This document shows, piece by piece, positions 37,963 to 49,400 of a DNA stretch of 64,000 nucleotides. The notes under the pieces are model-generated. The model was not told the origin of the DNA. It saw nothing but the letters and a program-made list of their open reading frames with translations, and did no database searches. Positions within the stretch are counted from its first letter, which is position 1. Each line of letters starts with the position of its first letter. Source of the stretch: Defluviitaleaceae bacterium (GTDB taxonomy: Bacteria; Bacillota; Clostridia; Lachnospirales; WQUN01); NCBI GenBank assembly GCA_009784025.1, contig WQVK01000005.1, forward strand, positions 1 through 64,000, read 5' to 3'. A program made the position numbers and the translations under genes.

Positions 37963-38598
37963 ATGGCGACCTTTGTAGTAAGTATTATTGTTTTTGCAGC
38001 TTCAATTTTGGCTTTCTATGCTTTTATGGGGCTTTGGGTGTATCATGATGCCAAAGAAAAAAGTGACCATCCGGCCTGGCTTTGGATTATTGTTGTGCTT
38101 TTTATTAACAATTTTGTTGGCCTTATCCTATATTTGATTATAGGGCGCAACAAGAAGGATGTGGTGGCTTCTGGCCGGTTTAAAAAACTTGCCATAGCCA
38201 GTGCAATTGGGCTGGCCTTGGGTACCGCGTTCTTTACTGTTGAAACTGTGCGGTTTTCTACAAGTGCAAACGCACAACACAGGCAAATAGGCAGCTTTGC
38301 CGCAGTGGAAGATACTCTGCGCAACGGCGTGTGGCAAGTTTCTGCACAGCGGGCAAGCGGCAGCATAAGCCTTTCGCCACAGCTAACTTATGAAGAATTG
38401 CAACAGTTTTATGTACGCGGAAGTATTGGCAGCGGCAGGGTTACGCTGCAAGTAGGGCAGGGGAACAATTATTTTATAGTGGATATCACAAACACCGCCC
38501 AGCGCGTTGACCTAAGCGGCCTACAGCCCGGCCGGGTTTCACTAGAATTATTGTTTGAAAATGCAGAGAATGTAAGCGTCAACACAAGCTGGCGCTAG
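37963..38598 (+). CDS. PLDc_N-like membrane protein, tandem paralogue 1
   Basis: WVYHDAKEKSDHPAWLWIIVVLFINNFVGLILYLIIGR. Confidence 0.7.
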   Translation: MATFVVSIIVFAASILAFYAFMGLWVYHDAKEKSDHPAWLWIIVVLFINNFVGLILYLIIGRNKKDVVASGRFKKLAIASAIGLALGTAFFTVETVRFSTSANAQHRQIGSFAAVEDTLRNGVWQVSAQRASGSISLSPQLTYEELQQFYVRGSIGSGRVTLQVGQGNNYFIVDITNTAQRVDLSGLQPGRVSLELLFENAENVSVNTSWR

Positions 38599-38613
38599 AA
38601 AAGGAGAATAACT

Positions 38614-39243
38614 ATGACAATATTTATAATCAGTACGATTTTGTTTTCAATCCTGGCCTTGGCCTTCACCCTAACCGTGACCGTATGGACCTACGAAGAT
38701 GCAAAGCTAAAAAGCAACCACACCCCTATGATTTGGGTGGTAATTGTACTGTTTACAAGCCCCATTGGCATTATCTTGTACCTGATTATTGGCCGGCATA
38801 AAAAAGACGTGCCAGGGCCCACCGGCTTTAGGCTGCCTATTATCATCTTCACCTTACTATTCTTAGCATCGGCAGCGTTTTTCACTTACGGGACAGTACG
38901 TTTTGTACAAGAAGTTGGCGGCGCAAGCGTGCGTATGGGTTCTTTCTCTGGCAGCCGCAGCCACCTGCGTAACGAAACATGGACATTCACCGCCAACCGT
39001 GCCAACGGCCACGAGCGCCGTAACATAAACTTTACCGCAGCCCAGCTTAACGATTTCCACGTATTTAGCGACAGCGGCGGCGGCACAACCCTGCGCCTAG
39101 AACAAAACAACAATGTAAAAACAGTAGATATCTCCGGCTTTGTAGACCGCAATGTGGATCTATCAGCCTTTGAACCAGGGCGGGTAAGAGTACGCCTAGA
39201 CTTTGACAGGGCGGATGATGTTTATGTGAGGCTAAGCTGGTAA
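38614..39243 (+). CDS. PLDc_N-like membrane protein, tandem paralogue 2
   Basis: WTYEDAKLKSNHTPMIWVVIVLFTSPIGIILYLIIGR. Confidence 0.7.
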   Translation: MTIFIISTILFSILALAFTLTVTVWTYEDAKLKSNHTPMIWVVIVLFTSPIGIILYLIIGRHKKDVPGPTGFRLPIIIFTLLFLASAAFFTYGTVRFVQEVGGASVRMGSFSGSRSHLRNETWTFTANRANGHERRNINFTAAQLNDFHVFSDSGGGTTLRLEQNNNVKTVDISGFVDRNVDLSAFEPGRVRVRLDFDRADDVYVRLSW

Positions 39244-39267
39244 ACGATTAGTTTCGGTTTGACTGAT

Positions 39268-39383
39268 TATAGTGAAATGAATGAGAAACGGTCTCGCCCG
39301 AGCGGCACCTGAAACGCCGAGATAAGGGGTTTCAGGCGTTTTCGCCGCGACAGGCGATGCCGATTTCGAATTATTTCACTATA
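39268..39383 (+). repeat. MITE-like element, family 1
   Basis: TATAGTGAAATGAATGAGAAACGG...GAATTATTTCACTATA. Confidence 0.92.
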
Positions 39384-39418
39384 TATCAAAAAACTTTAAT
39401 TTTTGAATTTATATTTTT

Positions 39419-39506
39419 GAAAAAAAGCCCATGTTTGCGGGCTTTTTTTGTTTTGTAGTTGTGAAAACAGGGTCTTTTTTGCGGAAAAGTGGTACCGTAT
39501 GGTACC
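39419..39506. repeat. Terminator-like hairpin plus GGTACC palindrome module
   Basis: AAAAAAGCCCATGTTTGCGGGCTTTTTTT (39419..39449), then GGTACCGTATGGTACC (39491..39506). Confidence 0.8.
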
Positions 39507-39573
39507 ATTTTTTTAGCAAACCAGAAGAAATTGAACTTATTTGATGCGACAATATGAGTTATTGTATATATCT

Positions 39574-39601
39574 TATCGTCAATACCCCCGTATTGACGAT
39601 A
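39574..39601. repeat. Perfect hairpin
   Basis: TATCGTCAATACCCCCGTATTGACGATA. Confidence 0.75.
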
Positions 39602-39883
39602 GCTTTGACACAATTTCCAAAAGCCTCTGAAGGCTTGATTTCGGGGTTTTTATTGACCTGCAATGCATTTATATTGATTAAATAATATTCCCGAATGGCA
39701 ACATTTATATAAAAAACCTTTTTCGAATGCACCTCTTGTTTTATGGATACACGATATTCCTAACGTAAACACATTTCTTGGTTTCGTGGTAAGGTCCTGG
39801 TCTGGCTTCAAAAAAAGTACTTGTTAAGGGTATTTATCTATCGCCTCATCGCTTTTTGTCCTCTTGCGTTGTAAAGGAAATTA

Positions 39884-41188
39884 TTAATTTGAACCAAACA
39901 GAGCCGGAAACCCAGAGTCATATATCCTGCGCAATGACAATAACGTAAATGAATCGTCATCGTGGATATTGTAAATAAATTCATCTGTAAAAGCAGGTAC
40001 CCAACTGGCTGTATCTGCATAAAAACTGATAACAATGCGATGCGTATTGTCTTCTTCGTTAAATTCGGAAGAGAGAAGGCTGGCATACTCCCAAACTACA
40101 AAGGTTTGGCCAAAACTTATTACAACTGTGCTAATTTCTTCATCATAACTGTCATCCCATTCCTGCCTGTTATAAAGAAAATCAAAATCCTTGATGCCTA
40201 AATAACGCTCTACAACGCGCATAAATTCAGCAGCACAAGCTTTATAAGTCCACCTCCACCCATCGCCAACAATTTCCCAGGGAATTGGTAAGCTCGAATG
40301 TGAAAAACGATAAACACTGTCAACAGTTAGCAGTCGGCCATCTTCGTCTGTTAACCCATGTAGCCCAATCAAGCTTATTGAAAGAGCTACCATACAGGCC
40401 CTTTCTGAAGTCCGAACACCTGCACCTCTAGTAGTCCTAAGGTTAAACTCATATCTTGTTGGCGCGAATAGTAGTTCAAAGCGCAATATGGTTTCAAAAC
40501 CAGTATCACCAATTACAAGCTCCCATATATTTTCTCCTGTGGGGAAAAGAGGGCTTTCGCTTTCTTTTACACTCAGTAAAATTTGATATGTTTTGCCATG
40601 ATACTCATATCCGTCAAAAGAAAACATGGCTTCGTATATAATCTCACCTGAGGTAAATACAACATCTTCTATAAACGCAAACGGACCGGCGTTACCATAC
40701 CACAAATCAGACATAGTCATTATCCATGCTATGGCTCTATATTCATTTCTTATTAGCATATCTAAAAATGTTTGGGCTATATGATCCCATCTATCATATC
40801 TGCTTGGTGACTCATCGCCTCTTTCAACTCTTGGGAAAAATGAGTTTTTATAAAACTCCTCTTCATCTCGTAACGAATAAAAATGCAGAGAGGTAGTATT
40901 TTCACCAATGAAATAATCCGGCTCATTTTCTACGTCAACATCGGGTTCGGGCTCAATCCAGACACTCTCGTTTTCTCCAATTGTATTTTCATAGACGTCA
41001 GTATCTTTTGACCTATCAACTATAACATCTTGCTTTATTTGTATGGCCTCATACGGTTCTGACACAACCGCATCCTGCTCGTTTGCGCAGTACGGCTCAG
41101 GGGAATCATCTGTTTGTTCTTTCATTGTGTTGTTGCAAGCTACCAAAAATAAACCTGCTACAAGTAAACCCCAGATCATGTGTTTCAT
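39884..41188 (-). CDS. Lipoprotein, hypothetical
   Basis: Signal peptide with lipobox GLFLVACNN; AT-rich gene. Confidence 0.7.
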   Translation of the reverse strand: MKHMIWGLLVAGLFLVACNNTMKEQTDDSPEPYCANEQDAVVSEPYEAIQIKQDVIVDRSKDTDVYENTIGENESVWIEPEPDVDVENEPDYFIGENTTSLHFYSLRDEEEFYKNSFFPRVERGDESPSRYDRWDHIAQTFLDMLIRNEYRAIAWIMTMSDLWYGNAGPFAFIEDVVFTSGEIIYEAMFSFDGYEYHGKTYQILLSVKESESPLFPTGENIWELVIGDTGFETILRFELLFAPTRYEFNLRTTRGAGVRTSERACMVALSISLIGLHGLTDEDGRLLTVDSVYRFSHSSLPIPWEIVGDGWRWTYKACAAEFMRVVERYLGIKDFDFLYNRQEWDDSYDEEISTVVISFGQTFVVWEYASLLSSEFNEEDNTHRIVISFYADTASWVPAFTDEFIYNIHDDDSFTLLSLRRIYDSGFPALFGSN

Positions 41189-41646
41189 GGCAAGATTCTC
41201 CTTTCATACTTTCAAGACAAGTTGTTTCCCATATTTTCGGCAAATGCGATATGCTTTTCATGCAGCGGGAAACCAAAGGAAAGCGCGAGGATGGTTCTAT
41301 CTCTTTACTTTTTATATATATAATCGTCAAGAAAGAAGATGAACCATTCCTGTGCTTCTTGTGCTTACTAAGTCTTCTCTAGTCTTCGTGCATGGGAAAC
41401 ATCATCATATGGTTATTTCCATATATATCACAATGCCATTGACGATACGCTCTAGTAAAAGGGGCAAAGGGTGTATTCCATACCATTAAACCGCACTGTT
41501 TTAACTAACGTGCTATTGTATCGTCGTTGTAGCGAATACCACGGGCTTCGCTACAACTTTAACACAATTGCCGAACGACAATAGAAAAAAACAAGCGAAA
41601 AAATATCCGCGCCAGGAATATAACATTTACACAGCGAAGTGCATAA

Positions 41647-42135
41647 TCATATTTTTTTCCTATATCTTGCCTCTGTTGTACCAAGCCCCCCGGTAGAGCA
41701 TTTACCATCTGGCGCATATCCGTTTTTCTTGTAAAAATCAATAGCCGCTTGATTCTTCTCTAGCACCCATACGATAACTTCTGTATAATCCCGTTCCCTC
41801 GCAATTTCTTCAACATGGCCAAGTAGCTGCGCCCCAATCCCTTGCCGCAAGAAGCATGGGTCAACATAAATACTTGACAACTGTAATGATGCAAGCGCAC
41901 CTTCACATGAGCAAGGAGATATTGTAATAAATGCTTTTAATATTCCATCATCAAAAACATAGTTTTCATCGGAATCATTTTGCAGCATGTTGTTAAAATA
42001 CTCCATGCGTTTGCTTACTGTCATTTGCTTAAATAAATATTCGTCAGAAAGGATATCTCTTTCACATATCCTCCACGCAAACACCTGAATTTCTGCCACT
42101 CGCGGGATATCGTCAAGCTTCATTTGCCTTATCAT
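41647..42135 (-). CDS. GNAT-family N-acetyltransferase
   Basis: IYVDPCFLRQGIGAQLLGHVEEIA, AIDFYKKNGYAPDG. Confidence 0.88.
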   Translation of the reverse strand: MIRQMKLDDIPRVAEIQVFAWRICERDILSDEYLFKQMTVSKRMEYFNNMLQNDSDENYVFDDGILKAFITISPCSCEGALASLQLSSIYVDPCFLRQGIGAQLLGHVEEIARERDYTEVIVWVLEKNQAAIDFYKKNGYAPDGKCSTGGLGTTEARYRKKI

Positions 42136-42156
42136 TGATTATCATCCCCTCGAACT

Positions 42157-43479
<1,323 letters not shown>

Positions 43480-43483
43480 TCAA

Positions 43484-43644
43484 TAGACTTCTTTCGCAAC
43501 CGCGTATTTCGGTTCCGAAAAAGTTATATTTTGCTATAGGAAACTGGTTTCCGATTGGCCAGTGCAAAAGCGGCAAAGCCGCCTTTGTTCTTGATCCTTT
43601 GCTTCTTGTGAAATCACGGTTTTGATGGTTTCAAAAGAACTCTA
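43484..43644. repeat. Family 3 element, diverged copy
   Basis: TAGACTTCTTTCGCAACCGCG...GTTTCAAAAGAACTCTA. Confidence 0.6.
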
Positions 43645-43872
43645 CTAGGAATATGTCCATTTTAACAAAAACTGTGGTAAAATGATAGGGAAGATTAAAA
43701 CCGCCCGAGGTTTCGCCGGCCAAACCTCCACCGCTTTTCATAAGATTCGCATCGCAGGCATGGCTTGCCGCGCAAATTCTTTCTAGTTATATTTGAAAAC
43801 AGTTGGCAAAAACTTTAAAGTTTTAATGGGGGAAGCTGAACCACGGTGGTTTGAACATTAAGGAGTGATAAT

Positions 43873-44313
43873 ATGAAGGTAATTCTACTTGAAGATGTTA
43901 AGGGCACGGGCAAGAAGGGGCAGGTAATTGAGGCCAGCGACGGCCATGCCAGGAATTTTCTTATACCGCGTAAGTTGGCCATGGAGGCTACTAAGGGGAA
44001 TCTTTCTGCGCTGGAAGCGCGGCAGAAAAAGGCCGACACTCAGCTACAGCACGATATCGAGGCGGCTCAGGAAATTGGCGCTAAGCTTAGGGAAGGTAAT
44101 GTTAAGATTGCAGTTAAGGTTGGCGATGGTAAAATTTATGGCTCTGTTTCCAACAAGGAGCTGGCCGAAGCCATAAAGTCGCAGCTTGGCCTGGCTATTG
44201 ATAAGAAGAAAATTGTGATGGATTCTGTAAAAACTCTTGGCGAGCATAAGGCTACAATTAAGCTGCACCCCAAGGTGCATGTGCCAATAACTTTCCAGCT
44301 AGTGGCGGCATAA
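43873..44313 (+). CDS. rplI: 50S ribosomal protein L9
   Basis: [36 protein letters not shown]. Confidence 0.96.
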   Translation: MKVILLEDVKGTGKKGQVIEASDGHARNFLIPRKLAMEATKGNLSALEARQKKADTQLQHDIEAAQEIGAKLREGNVKIAVKVGDGKIYGSVSNKELAEAIKSQLGLAIDKKKIVMDSVKTLGEHKATIKLHPKVHVPITFQLVAA

Positions 44314-44314
44314 T

Positions 44315-45670
44315 ATGGACGAGCAAAACACCCCCATAGTCCGTATATGGCCCAATGATTCTGAGGCAGAGCTGCAGGTGCTGGCCAGCATGTTGTATGA
44401 CCGCGAGGCCATTGCAGCAGCCCAGGAAACCATCCGCGGCGAGGATTTTTACAACCATTCTAACCAAATAATATTTGAAACAATGCAAGAGCTTTTTTCC
44501 CGCAGCGTGCCTGTAGACGCGGTTACGCTGGGGGATAAACTTACGGAAAAAGGCATGTTAGACCAAGTAGGCGGGCGCGAACGTATTGCACAGTTGGCGG
44601 CTGCCTATTACACTGCTGCAAATATCCGCTACCATGCGGAAATCGTGGCAGAAAAGGCGCTAATGCGGCAGCTTATTAAGGCTGGCAACCAAATTTCTAC
44701 CGCAGGGTTTGAGGCCAACGACGAGCCTGCTGTAATATTAGAAGCCGCCGAAAAAAGCATCTTCGATATCTCTCAACGCCGTAGTACCCGGGAGTTTGCC
44801 CCCATGAACGAGGTGATAGTTGGCACGTTAGACCGTCTTACCCAGCTTTCCCAAAACCCAGGCGCAATCACCGGCGTGCGCACAGGCTTTAAAGAATTTG
44901 ACAAAATGACAGCAGGCCTGCAACCTGCAGAAATGATATTAATAGGCGCGCGGCCGTCTATGGGCAAAACCGCGCTGTTGCTAAACATAGCCCAAAGTGC
45001 TGCAATAAAAAACAAAGTACCCACAGCCATCTTTAGCTTAGAAATGGCAAAAGAACAGCTGGGCAACCGCCTACTTAGTGCAGAAGCTCGCGTAGACGCA
45101 ACCCGCATGCGTACCGGCGAACTAACCGACCAAGATTGGGAAAAAATCTCTGCCAGTATAGCAGATATATCCAACGCCCCAATTTATATCGACGACACCC
45201 CGGGCATCTCCATAACAGACCTGCGGGCAAAATGCCGTCGCCTAAAAATTGAAAAAAACCTGGGCCTAATCGTTATCGACTACCTGCAGCTAATGACCAT
45301 CGCGGGCAGCCGCCCAGAATCACGCCAGCTAGAAATCTCCGAAATTTCACGCTCGTTAAAAGGCATAGCCAAAGAGCTGCACATACCTGTTCTGGTGGCC
45401 GCCCAGCTTTCCCGCGCAGTAGAAGCCCGTAAAGACCATCGCCCAATGTTAAGTGACCTTCGGGAATCTGGCGCAATAGAACAAGACGCAGACGTAGTAG
45501 CCTTTCTATACCGCGACGAATACTATAACCCCGAAACCCTGAAGAAAAACCACGCCGAAGTAATAGTGGCCAAACAAAGAAACGGCCCAACCGGCACGGT
45601 AGAACTAACCTTCCGCGGCGCGCTAACTCGGTTTGAGGATATGTACAGGGGCGATACGCCACAGTATTAG
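44315..45670 (+). CDS. dnaB: Replicative DNA helicase
   Basis: GARPSMGKTALLLNIA, FSLEMAKEQLGNRLL, VIDYLQLM. Confidence 0.96.
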   Translation: MDEQNTPIVRIWPNDSEAELQVLASMLYDREAIAAAQETIRGEDFYNHSNQIIFETMQELFSRSVPVDAVTLGDKLTEKGMLDQVGGRERIAQLAAAYYTAANIRYHAEIVAEKALMRQLIKAGNQISTAGFEANDEPAVILEAAEKSIFDISQRRSTREFAPMNEVIVGTLDRLTQLSQNPGAITGVRTGFKEFDKMTAGLQPAEMILIGARPSMGKTALLLNIAQSAAIKNKVPTAIFSLEMAKEQLGNRLLSAEARVDATRMRTGELTDQDWEKISASIADISNAPIYIDDTPGISITDLRAKCRRLKIEKNLGLIVIDYLQLMTIAGSRPESRQLEISEISRSLKGIAKELHIPVLVAAQLSRAVEARKDHRPMLSDLRESGAIEQDADVVAFLYRDEYYNPETLKKNHAEVIVAKQRNGPTGTVELTFRGALTRFEDMYRGDTPQY

Positions 45671-45837
45671 AGATATGGTAATTCCACTTGAAAACACTCT
45701 TTAAGTTGGAATTTCCACAACATTATAATAGGGGTAAAAAGAGGCCATGCGCCATAATGCGCGTGGCCTTTGTGTTTTTCGCCTTGGTAAAAACAATGCA
45801 GCCGCAAGAGCTTTATAAATGCGACAGGCCAAGCCGT

Positions 45838-45955
45838 GGTACCATATGGTACCATTTTCAGGCGATTATGGTACCATACGGTACCACTTTTCCGCAAAAA
45901 AACCATAAAAACAATACCCCATAAACAAAAAAAGCCCCAAAACAAGGGCTTTTTT
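45838..45955. repeat. Double GGTACC palindrome plus terminator-like hairpin module
   Basis: GGTACCATATGGTACC (45838), GGTACCATACGGTACC (45870), AAAAAAAGCCCCAAAACAAGGGCTTTTTT (~45927..45955). Confidence 0.82.
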
Positions 45956-46006
45956 AATAATCAAAAATAAAATTTTCTGCTTATTTTCTCAAAAAAGGAG
46001 TAGAAT

Positions 46007-46122
46007 TATAGTGAAATAATTCGAAAACGGTCTCGCCTGTCGCGGCAAAAATGCCTGAAACGCCTTATCTTGGCGTTTCAGGTGCCGCTCGGGCGATACC
46101 GTTTCTCATTTATTTCACTATA
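46007..46122 (-). repeat. MITE-like element, family 1
   Basis: TATAGTGAAATAATTCGAAAACGG...CATTTATTTCACTATA. Confidence 0.92.
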
Positions 46123-46133
46123 CCATACATTTC

Positions 46134-47222
46134 CTATTCCTCACTATCAGCAGCACGGTTATAAGCCTCATTCAGCATAGGGTGTATTTTGCGGAAGGCT
46201 TCTAGCACTACAGGGTCAAAATGTTCCGGCATTGTACGCCCGTCGCCCTTTAGCATAATGTCCACGGCTTCATCATGCGAGAAGGAAGGCTTGTAGGGCC
46301 TTGGGCTGCGCAAGGCATCGTAAACGTCCACTACGGAAACGATTCTTGCTGCCAGCGGTATGTTATCACCTTTTTTGCCATGCGGGTAGCCAGAGCCATC
46401 AAAGCGTTCGTGATGGTTTTCTGCAATATCTATAGCAATGTCAAGGTGGCTGCTACCGGATGGCAAGAAGCTTTCAACCTGGCGCAACAAATCCCCGCCG
46501 CCAGATGTATGAGCCTTCATTTTTTGGAATTCTTCAGCTGTAAGGCTGCCCGTTTTCCTCAAGATAGCATCCGTTACAGAAACCTTACCAACGTCATGCA
46601 GCGGCGAGTAAGTTGATATAATTTCAATCATTTCTTCATTTAGCATGTCCGGGTTGTCTTTTGCCACTTTATTAGCCAAAAGCTGTGTAAGTACTTTTAT
46701 GCGCGCCAAATGCGAACCAGTAACCTCGTCGCGGCTTTCAGACAGCAACGACATACCCATGATGATAGCATCGTGGGTTGCGCTAAGTTCATTGGTTTTT
46801 TCTTCAAGCAGGCGTGTGCGCTCTTTAACAGCGTCAGAGAGGCTGTCTCGGTATGTTTTTAGTTCAATATGGTTCTTAATTTTTATACGAATAACGCCAG
46901 GTACATATGGCTTCTTAATATAATCCACCGCACCCAAGGCAAGGCCTTTTTCTTCAGAATAAGCATCCCTTTCACCGGTAACAAAAATTACAGGTATGGA
47001 GCGCAGACCCTCGTCTTTATTCATGTTTTCGATGAGTTCAAAGCCGTCCATGCCGGGCATATAAAGGTCTAGCAGGATTAAATCCGGCTTGTCTTCCTTC
47101 ATTTGTTCCAAGGCTTCTTCCGCGCTCGTTATAGAGATAAAATTGTAATCTTCTTCCAATATGGATTCCAAAACCATTAGGTTAATCAAAACATCGTCTA
47201 CAGCCATAATGGTATGCTTCAT
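46134..47222 (-). CDS. Response regulator with HD-GYP output domain
   Basis: Receiver (DLILLDLYMPGMDGFEL) plus HDVGKV...NHHERFDGSGYPHGKKGDNIPLAARI. Confidence 0.93.
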   Translation of the reverse strand: MKHTIMAVDDVLINLMVLESILEEDYNFISITSAEEALEQMKEDKPDLILLDLYMPGMDGFELIENMNKDEGLRSIPVIFVTGERDAYSEEKGLALGAVDYIKKPYVPGVIRIKIKNHIELKTYRDSLSDAVKERTRLLEEKTNELSATHDAIIMGMSLLSESRDEVTGSHLARIKVLTQLLANKVAKDNPDMLNEEMIEIISTYSPLHDVGKVSVTDAILRKTGSLTAEEFQKMKAHTSGGGDLLRQVESFLPSGSSHLDIAIDIAENHHERFDGSGYPHGKKGDNIPLAARIVSVVDVYDALRSPRPYKPSFSHDEAVDIMLKGDGRTMPEHFDPVVLEAFRKIHPMLNEAYNRAADSEE

Positions 47223-47252
47223 GAACTCACCTCCATACTAGAATATCGTAAC

Positions 47253-48119
47253 TTAAAATAAAATATCGTTTGTGCGGGCATTTATCAAAAATGGCCGTTC
47301 GAAACCTATAACAAAAATCCGATAAAAAGGTACCGCTGGGTAAATGGTGCCGTATTGGTCGCTAATCATATATTCTGGCAAATAGGCTAAATCCATATGG
47401 ATTATAACTTGTGGTTCCCCATGGAAAAAAACATCTGCGCGCTGGGCAAATGTGAGAAGCACCTCATCTGGCGAAAAAATCATAAACGAAGTGCCGCCAT
47501 GCCCTAATATTGTACCAAATTGCATCTCAACTTGTCTAATACCATATTCTGTGACAAAAAACTCCACAAAATTTGAATGAACAACCTGCCCACGATACAT
47601 CTGGCGGAAAACAACCCGCACTTCTCCCTCTTCTTGGAAGACACTGTCAAGAATAAAATCATCCAGTTTATCGTTTACAAACTGCCTTGTAATATCCTGA
47701 GCAATTTGAACAGAAATGCTTGAAATATTACGCCCCGAGTCATTTAACCCATATTGTCGATGGGTGTCAAAAAAAATAAAGCCATTGGATATTATAAGCC
47801 GACTATCCTCTCCTGTAAAGTGGTAACGATGATAATCTTCAACTTTTATTACACTTGCTGGGTCTGCAAAGAAGATTTCCTTGATTTGGTCAATATCATA
47901 ATAAAAGCCGGAAACATTCAACGGGCGCATTGGCGGGAAGCGGCGCACAGGGCTTGTGTACATGCTAATGTTGTTCTGCCCAAGCACAGCTCGGATGATT
48001 CTCTCCTGTTCACCACCTATGGTATACCTATTATGCTCGAAAAATAGCAGCACCCCAAGGCCGATGTTCAGCAGTATGAAAAAAATTAAAACAATATTTT
48101 TCGCTTTATCCCATTCCAT
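47253..48119 (-). CDS. YycI/WalI-like membrane protein
   Basis: N-terminal TM MEWDKAKNIVLIFFILLNIGLG, downstream of walRK-type genes. Confidence 0.75.
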   Translation of the reverse strand: MEWDKAKNIVLIFFILLNIGLGVLLFFEHNRYTIGGEQERIIRAVLGQNNISMYTSPVRRFPPMRPLNVSGFYYDIDQIKEIFFADPASVIKVEDYHRYHFTGEDSRLIISNGFIFFDTHRQYGLNDSGRNISSISVQIAQDITRQFVNDKLDDFILDSVFQEEGEVRVVFRQMYRGQVVHSNFVEFFVTEYGIRQVEMQFGTILGHGGTSFMIFSPDEVLLTFAQRADVFFHGEPQVIIHMDLAYLPEYMISDQYGTIYPAVPFYRIFVIGFERPFLINARTNDILF

Positions 48120-48122
48120 AAT

Positions 48123-49400
48123 TTACTCTCCAGATGCTTCAAGTTGTGAGGCTTGTTGGCCTATTATTATCGGGAAACCTACCATGAATGGGTCTTCCCG
48201 GTAGGTTGGTATTACACCAGGCAGAAGCACAACATACTGGTTTGATTCTATTTCAAAATTATGAGCCAGCCTGCGATACCTTACTACGCGACCCTGCTCT
48301 ACAAAAATTTCTATAGGGGAAAGAAGTGGGTCTGTGCATGATGGGCTTGTTGGCCAAGGCTCTGGGAAAAATATTTGATAATTATTTATTGCATAGTTAA
48401 AACGGAAAAGATACCCCCTGCCATGGGCCTCGTAGCCTGCAAGATAGAATTCGTTTGTTATAAATGAGTCACTTGCCATGAAGGCGATGGCTGCAGAAAA
48501 ATCCCCCGCAAAACCTAGGGCCGTTGGTACGCCAATGGGGCGGAAGCTGGTGTATTCTATCACATTATTTATATGATAGCGTACCATTGTGTTTTGGTTA
48601 CTGAAGGTGAAAATGCCCTCGCCGCTTACACTCTGGTTTATTGTTGCAGGGTTGCTAAAGAATGGGTGTATCATCGCGCCTATATGCCTTATATCATGGG
48701 CGCCCAGTATGGTTAGGTATGGATTTATTATCAGTAGTGGGTTGAAGGCGAAATCATGAGGCGCTGCGGGTTGGAAGTATATGTTATCCCCTTGGTGGAT
48801 GGTGAAATAAATCCTGTCTTGGGTGGCTGGTGGGATGTGAAAATTGCCAGGATTGCGTAAAGCAAATTCCCATGCGTAATCTTCGCAGAAGAAAATGATG
48901 GCGAATTGACCCGTATTATCCTCTGGCGGTAGCAATGCAATTTGCCTAAAGTTGATCATCCCCGCGGTTTCAAGAACAGTATCGCCTCGTATGCCAAGGG
49001 CTAATGCGAAAATATCTATGGACATTGGGAAAGCGTATTCGTAGACTGCTACTGGGCGGCCCTCTAGGATGCTGCTGTCGATGGGGTTTTGACCCACAAA
49101 GTTAGCGTTTGAAATGGCAGATTCTATAATGGGGTTGCCATTTGCCCAGGCTTCGTGCAGGTCTATTTGGTTAAGATATTGGTTAAAGTAGCCGTTGCCA
49201 TTGCCGGTTACAATGCGGAAAGGCCTGGCGAATAAATAGATGTCGTCGGGAGTGCTTGGTGCGAACCTTGCTTCTATATATAGAAGTAGGTTGCGGTCTG
49301 TAATGTTGACGAACCAAAGCTGACTTAGCTGATAAACGGCTAGGCCTGTTAACGCCAGTATTAGAATTGACTTTCCTATTGCTGTAATTTTAGATGTCAT
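48123..49400 (-). CDS. YycH/WalH-like protein
   Basis: Position between the walK-like and walI-like genes; single N-terminal TM. Confidence 0.7.
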   Translation of the reverse strand: MTSKITAIGKSILILALTGLAVYQLSQLWFVNITDRNLLLYIEARFAPSTPDDIYLFARPFRIVTGNGNGYFNQYLNQIDLHEAWANGNPIIESAISNANFVGQNPIDSSILEGRPVAVYEYAFPMSIDIFALALGIRGDTVLETAGMINFRQIALLPPEDNTGQFAIIFFCEDYAWEFALRNPGNFHIPPATQDRIYFTIHQGDNIYFQPAAPHDFAFNPLLIINPYLTILGAHDIRHIGAMIHPFFSNPATINQSVSGEGIFTFSNQNTMVRYHINNVIEYTSFRPIGVPTALGFAGDFSAAIAFMASDSFITNEFYLAGYEAHGRGYLFRFNYAINNYQIFFPEPWPTSPSCTDPLLSPIEIFVEQGRVVRYRRLAHNFEIESNQYVVLLPGVIPTYREDPFMVGFPIIIGQQASQLEASGE

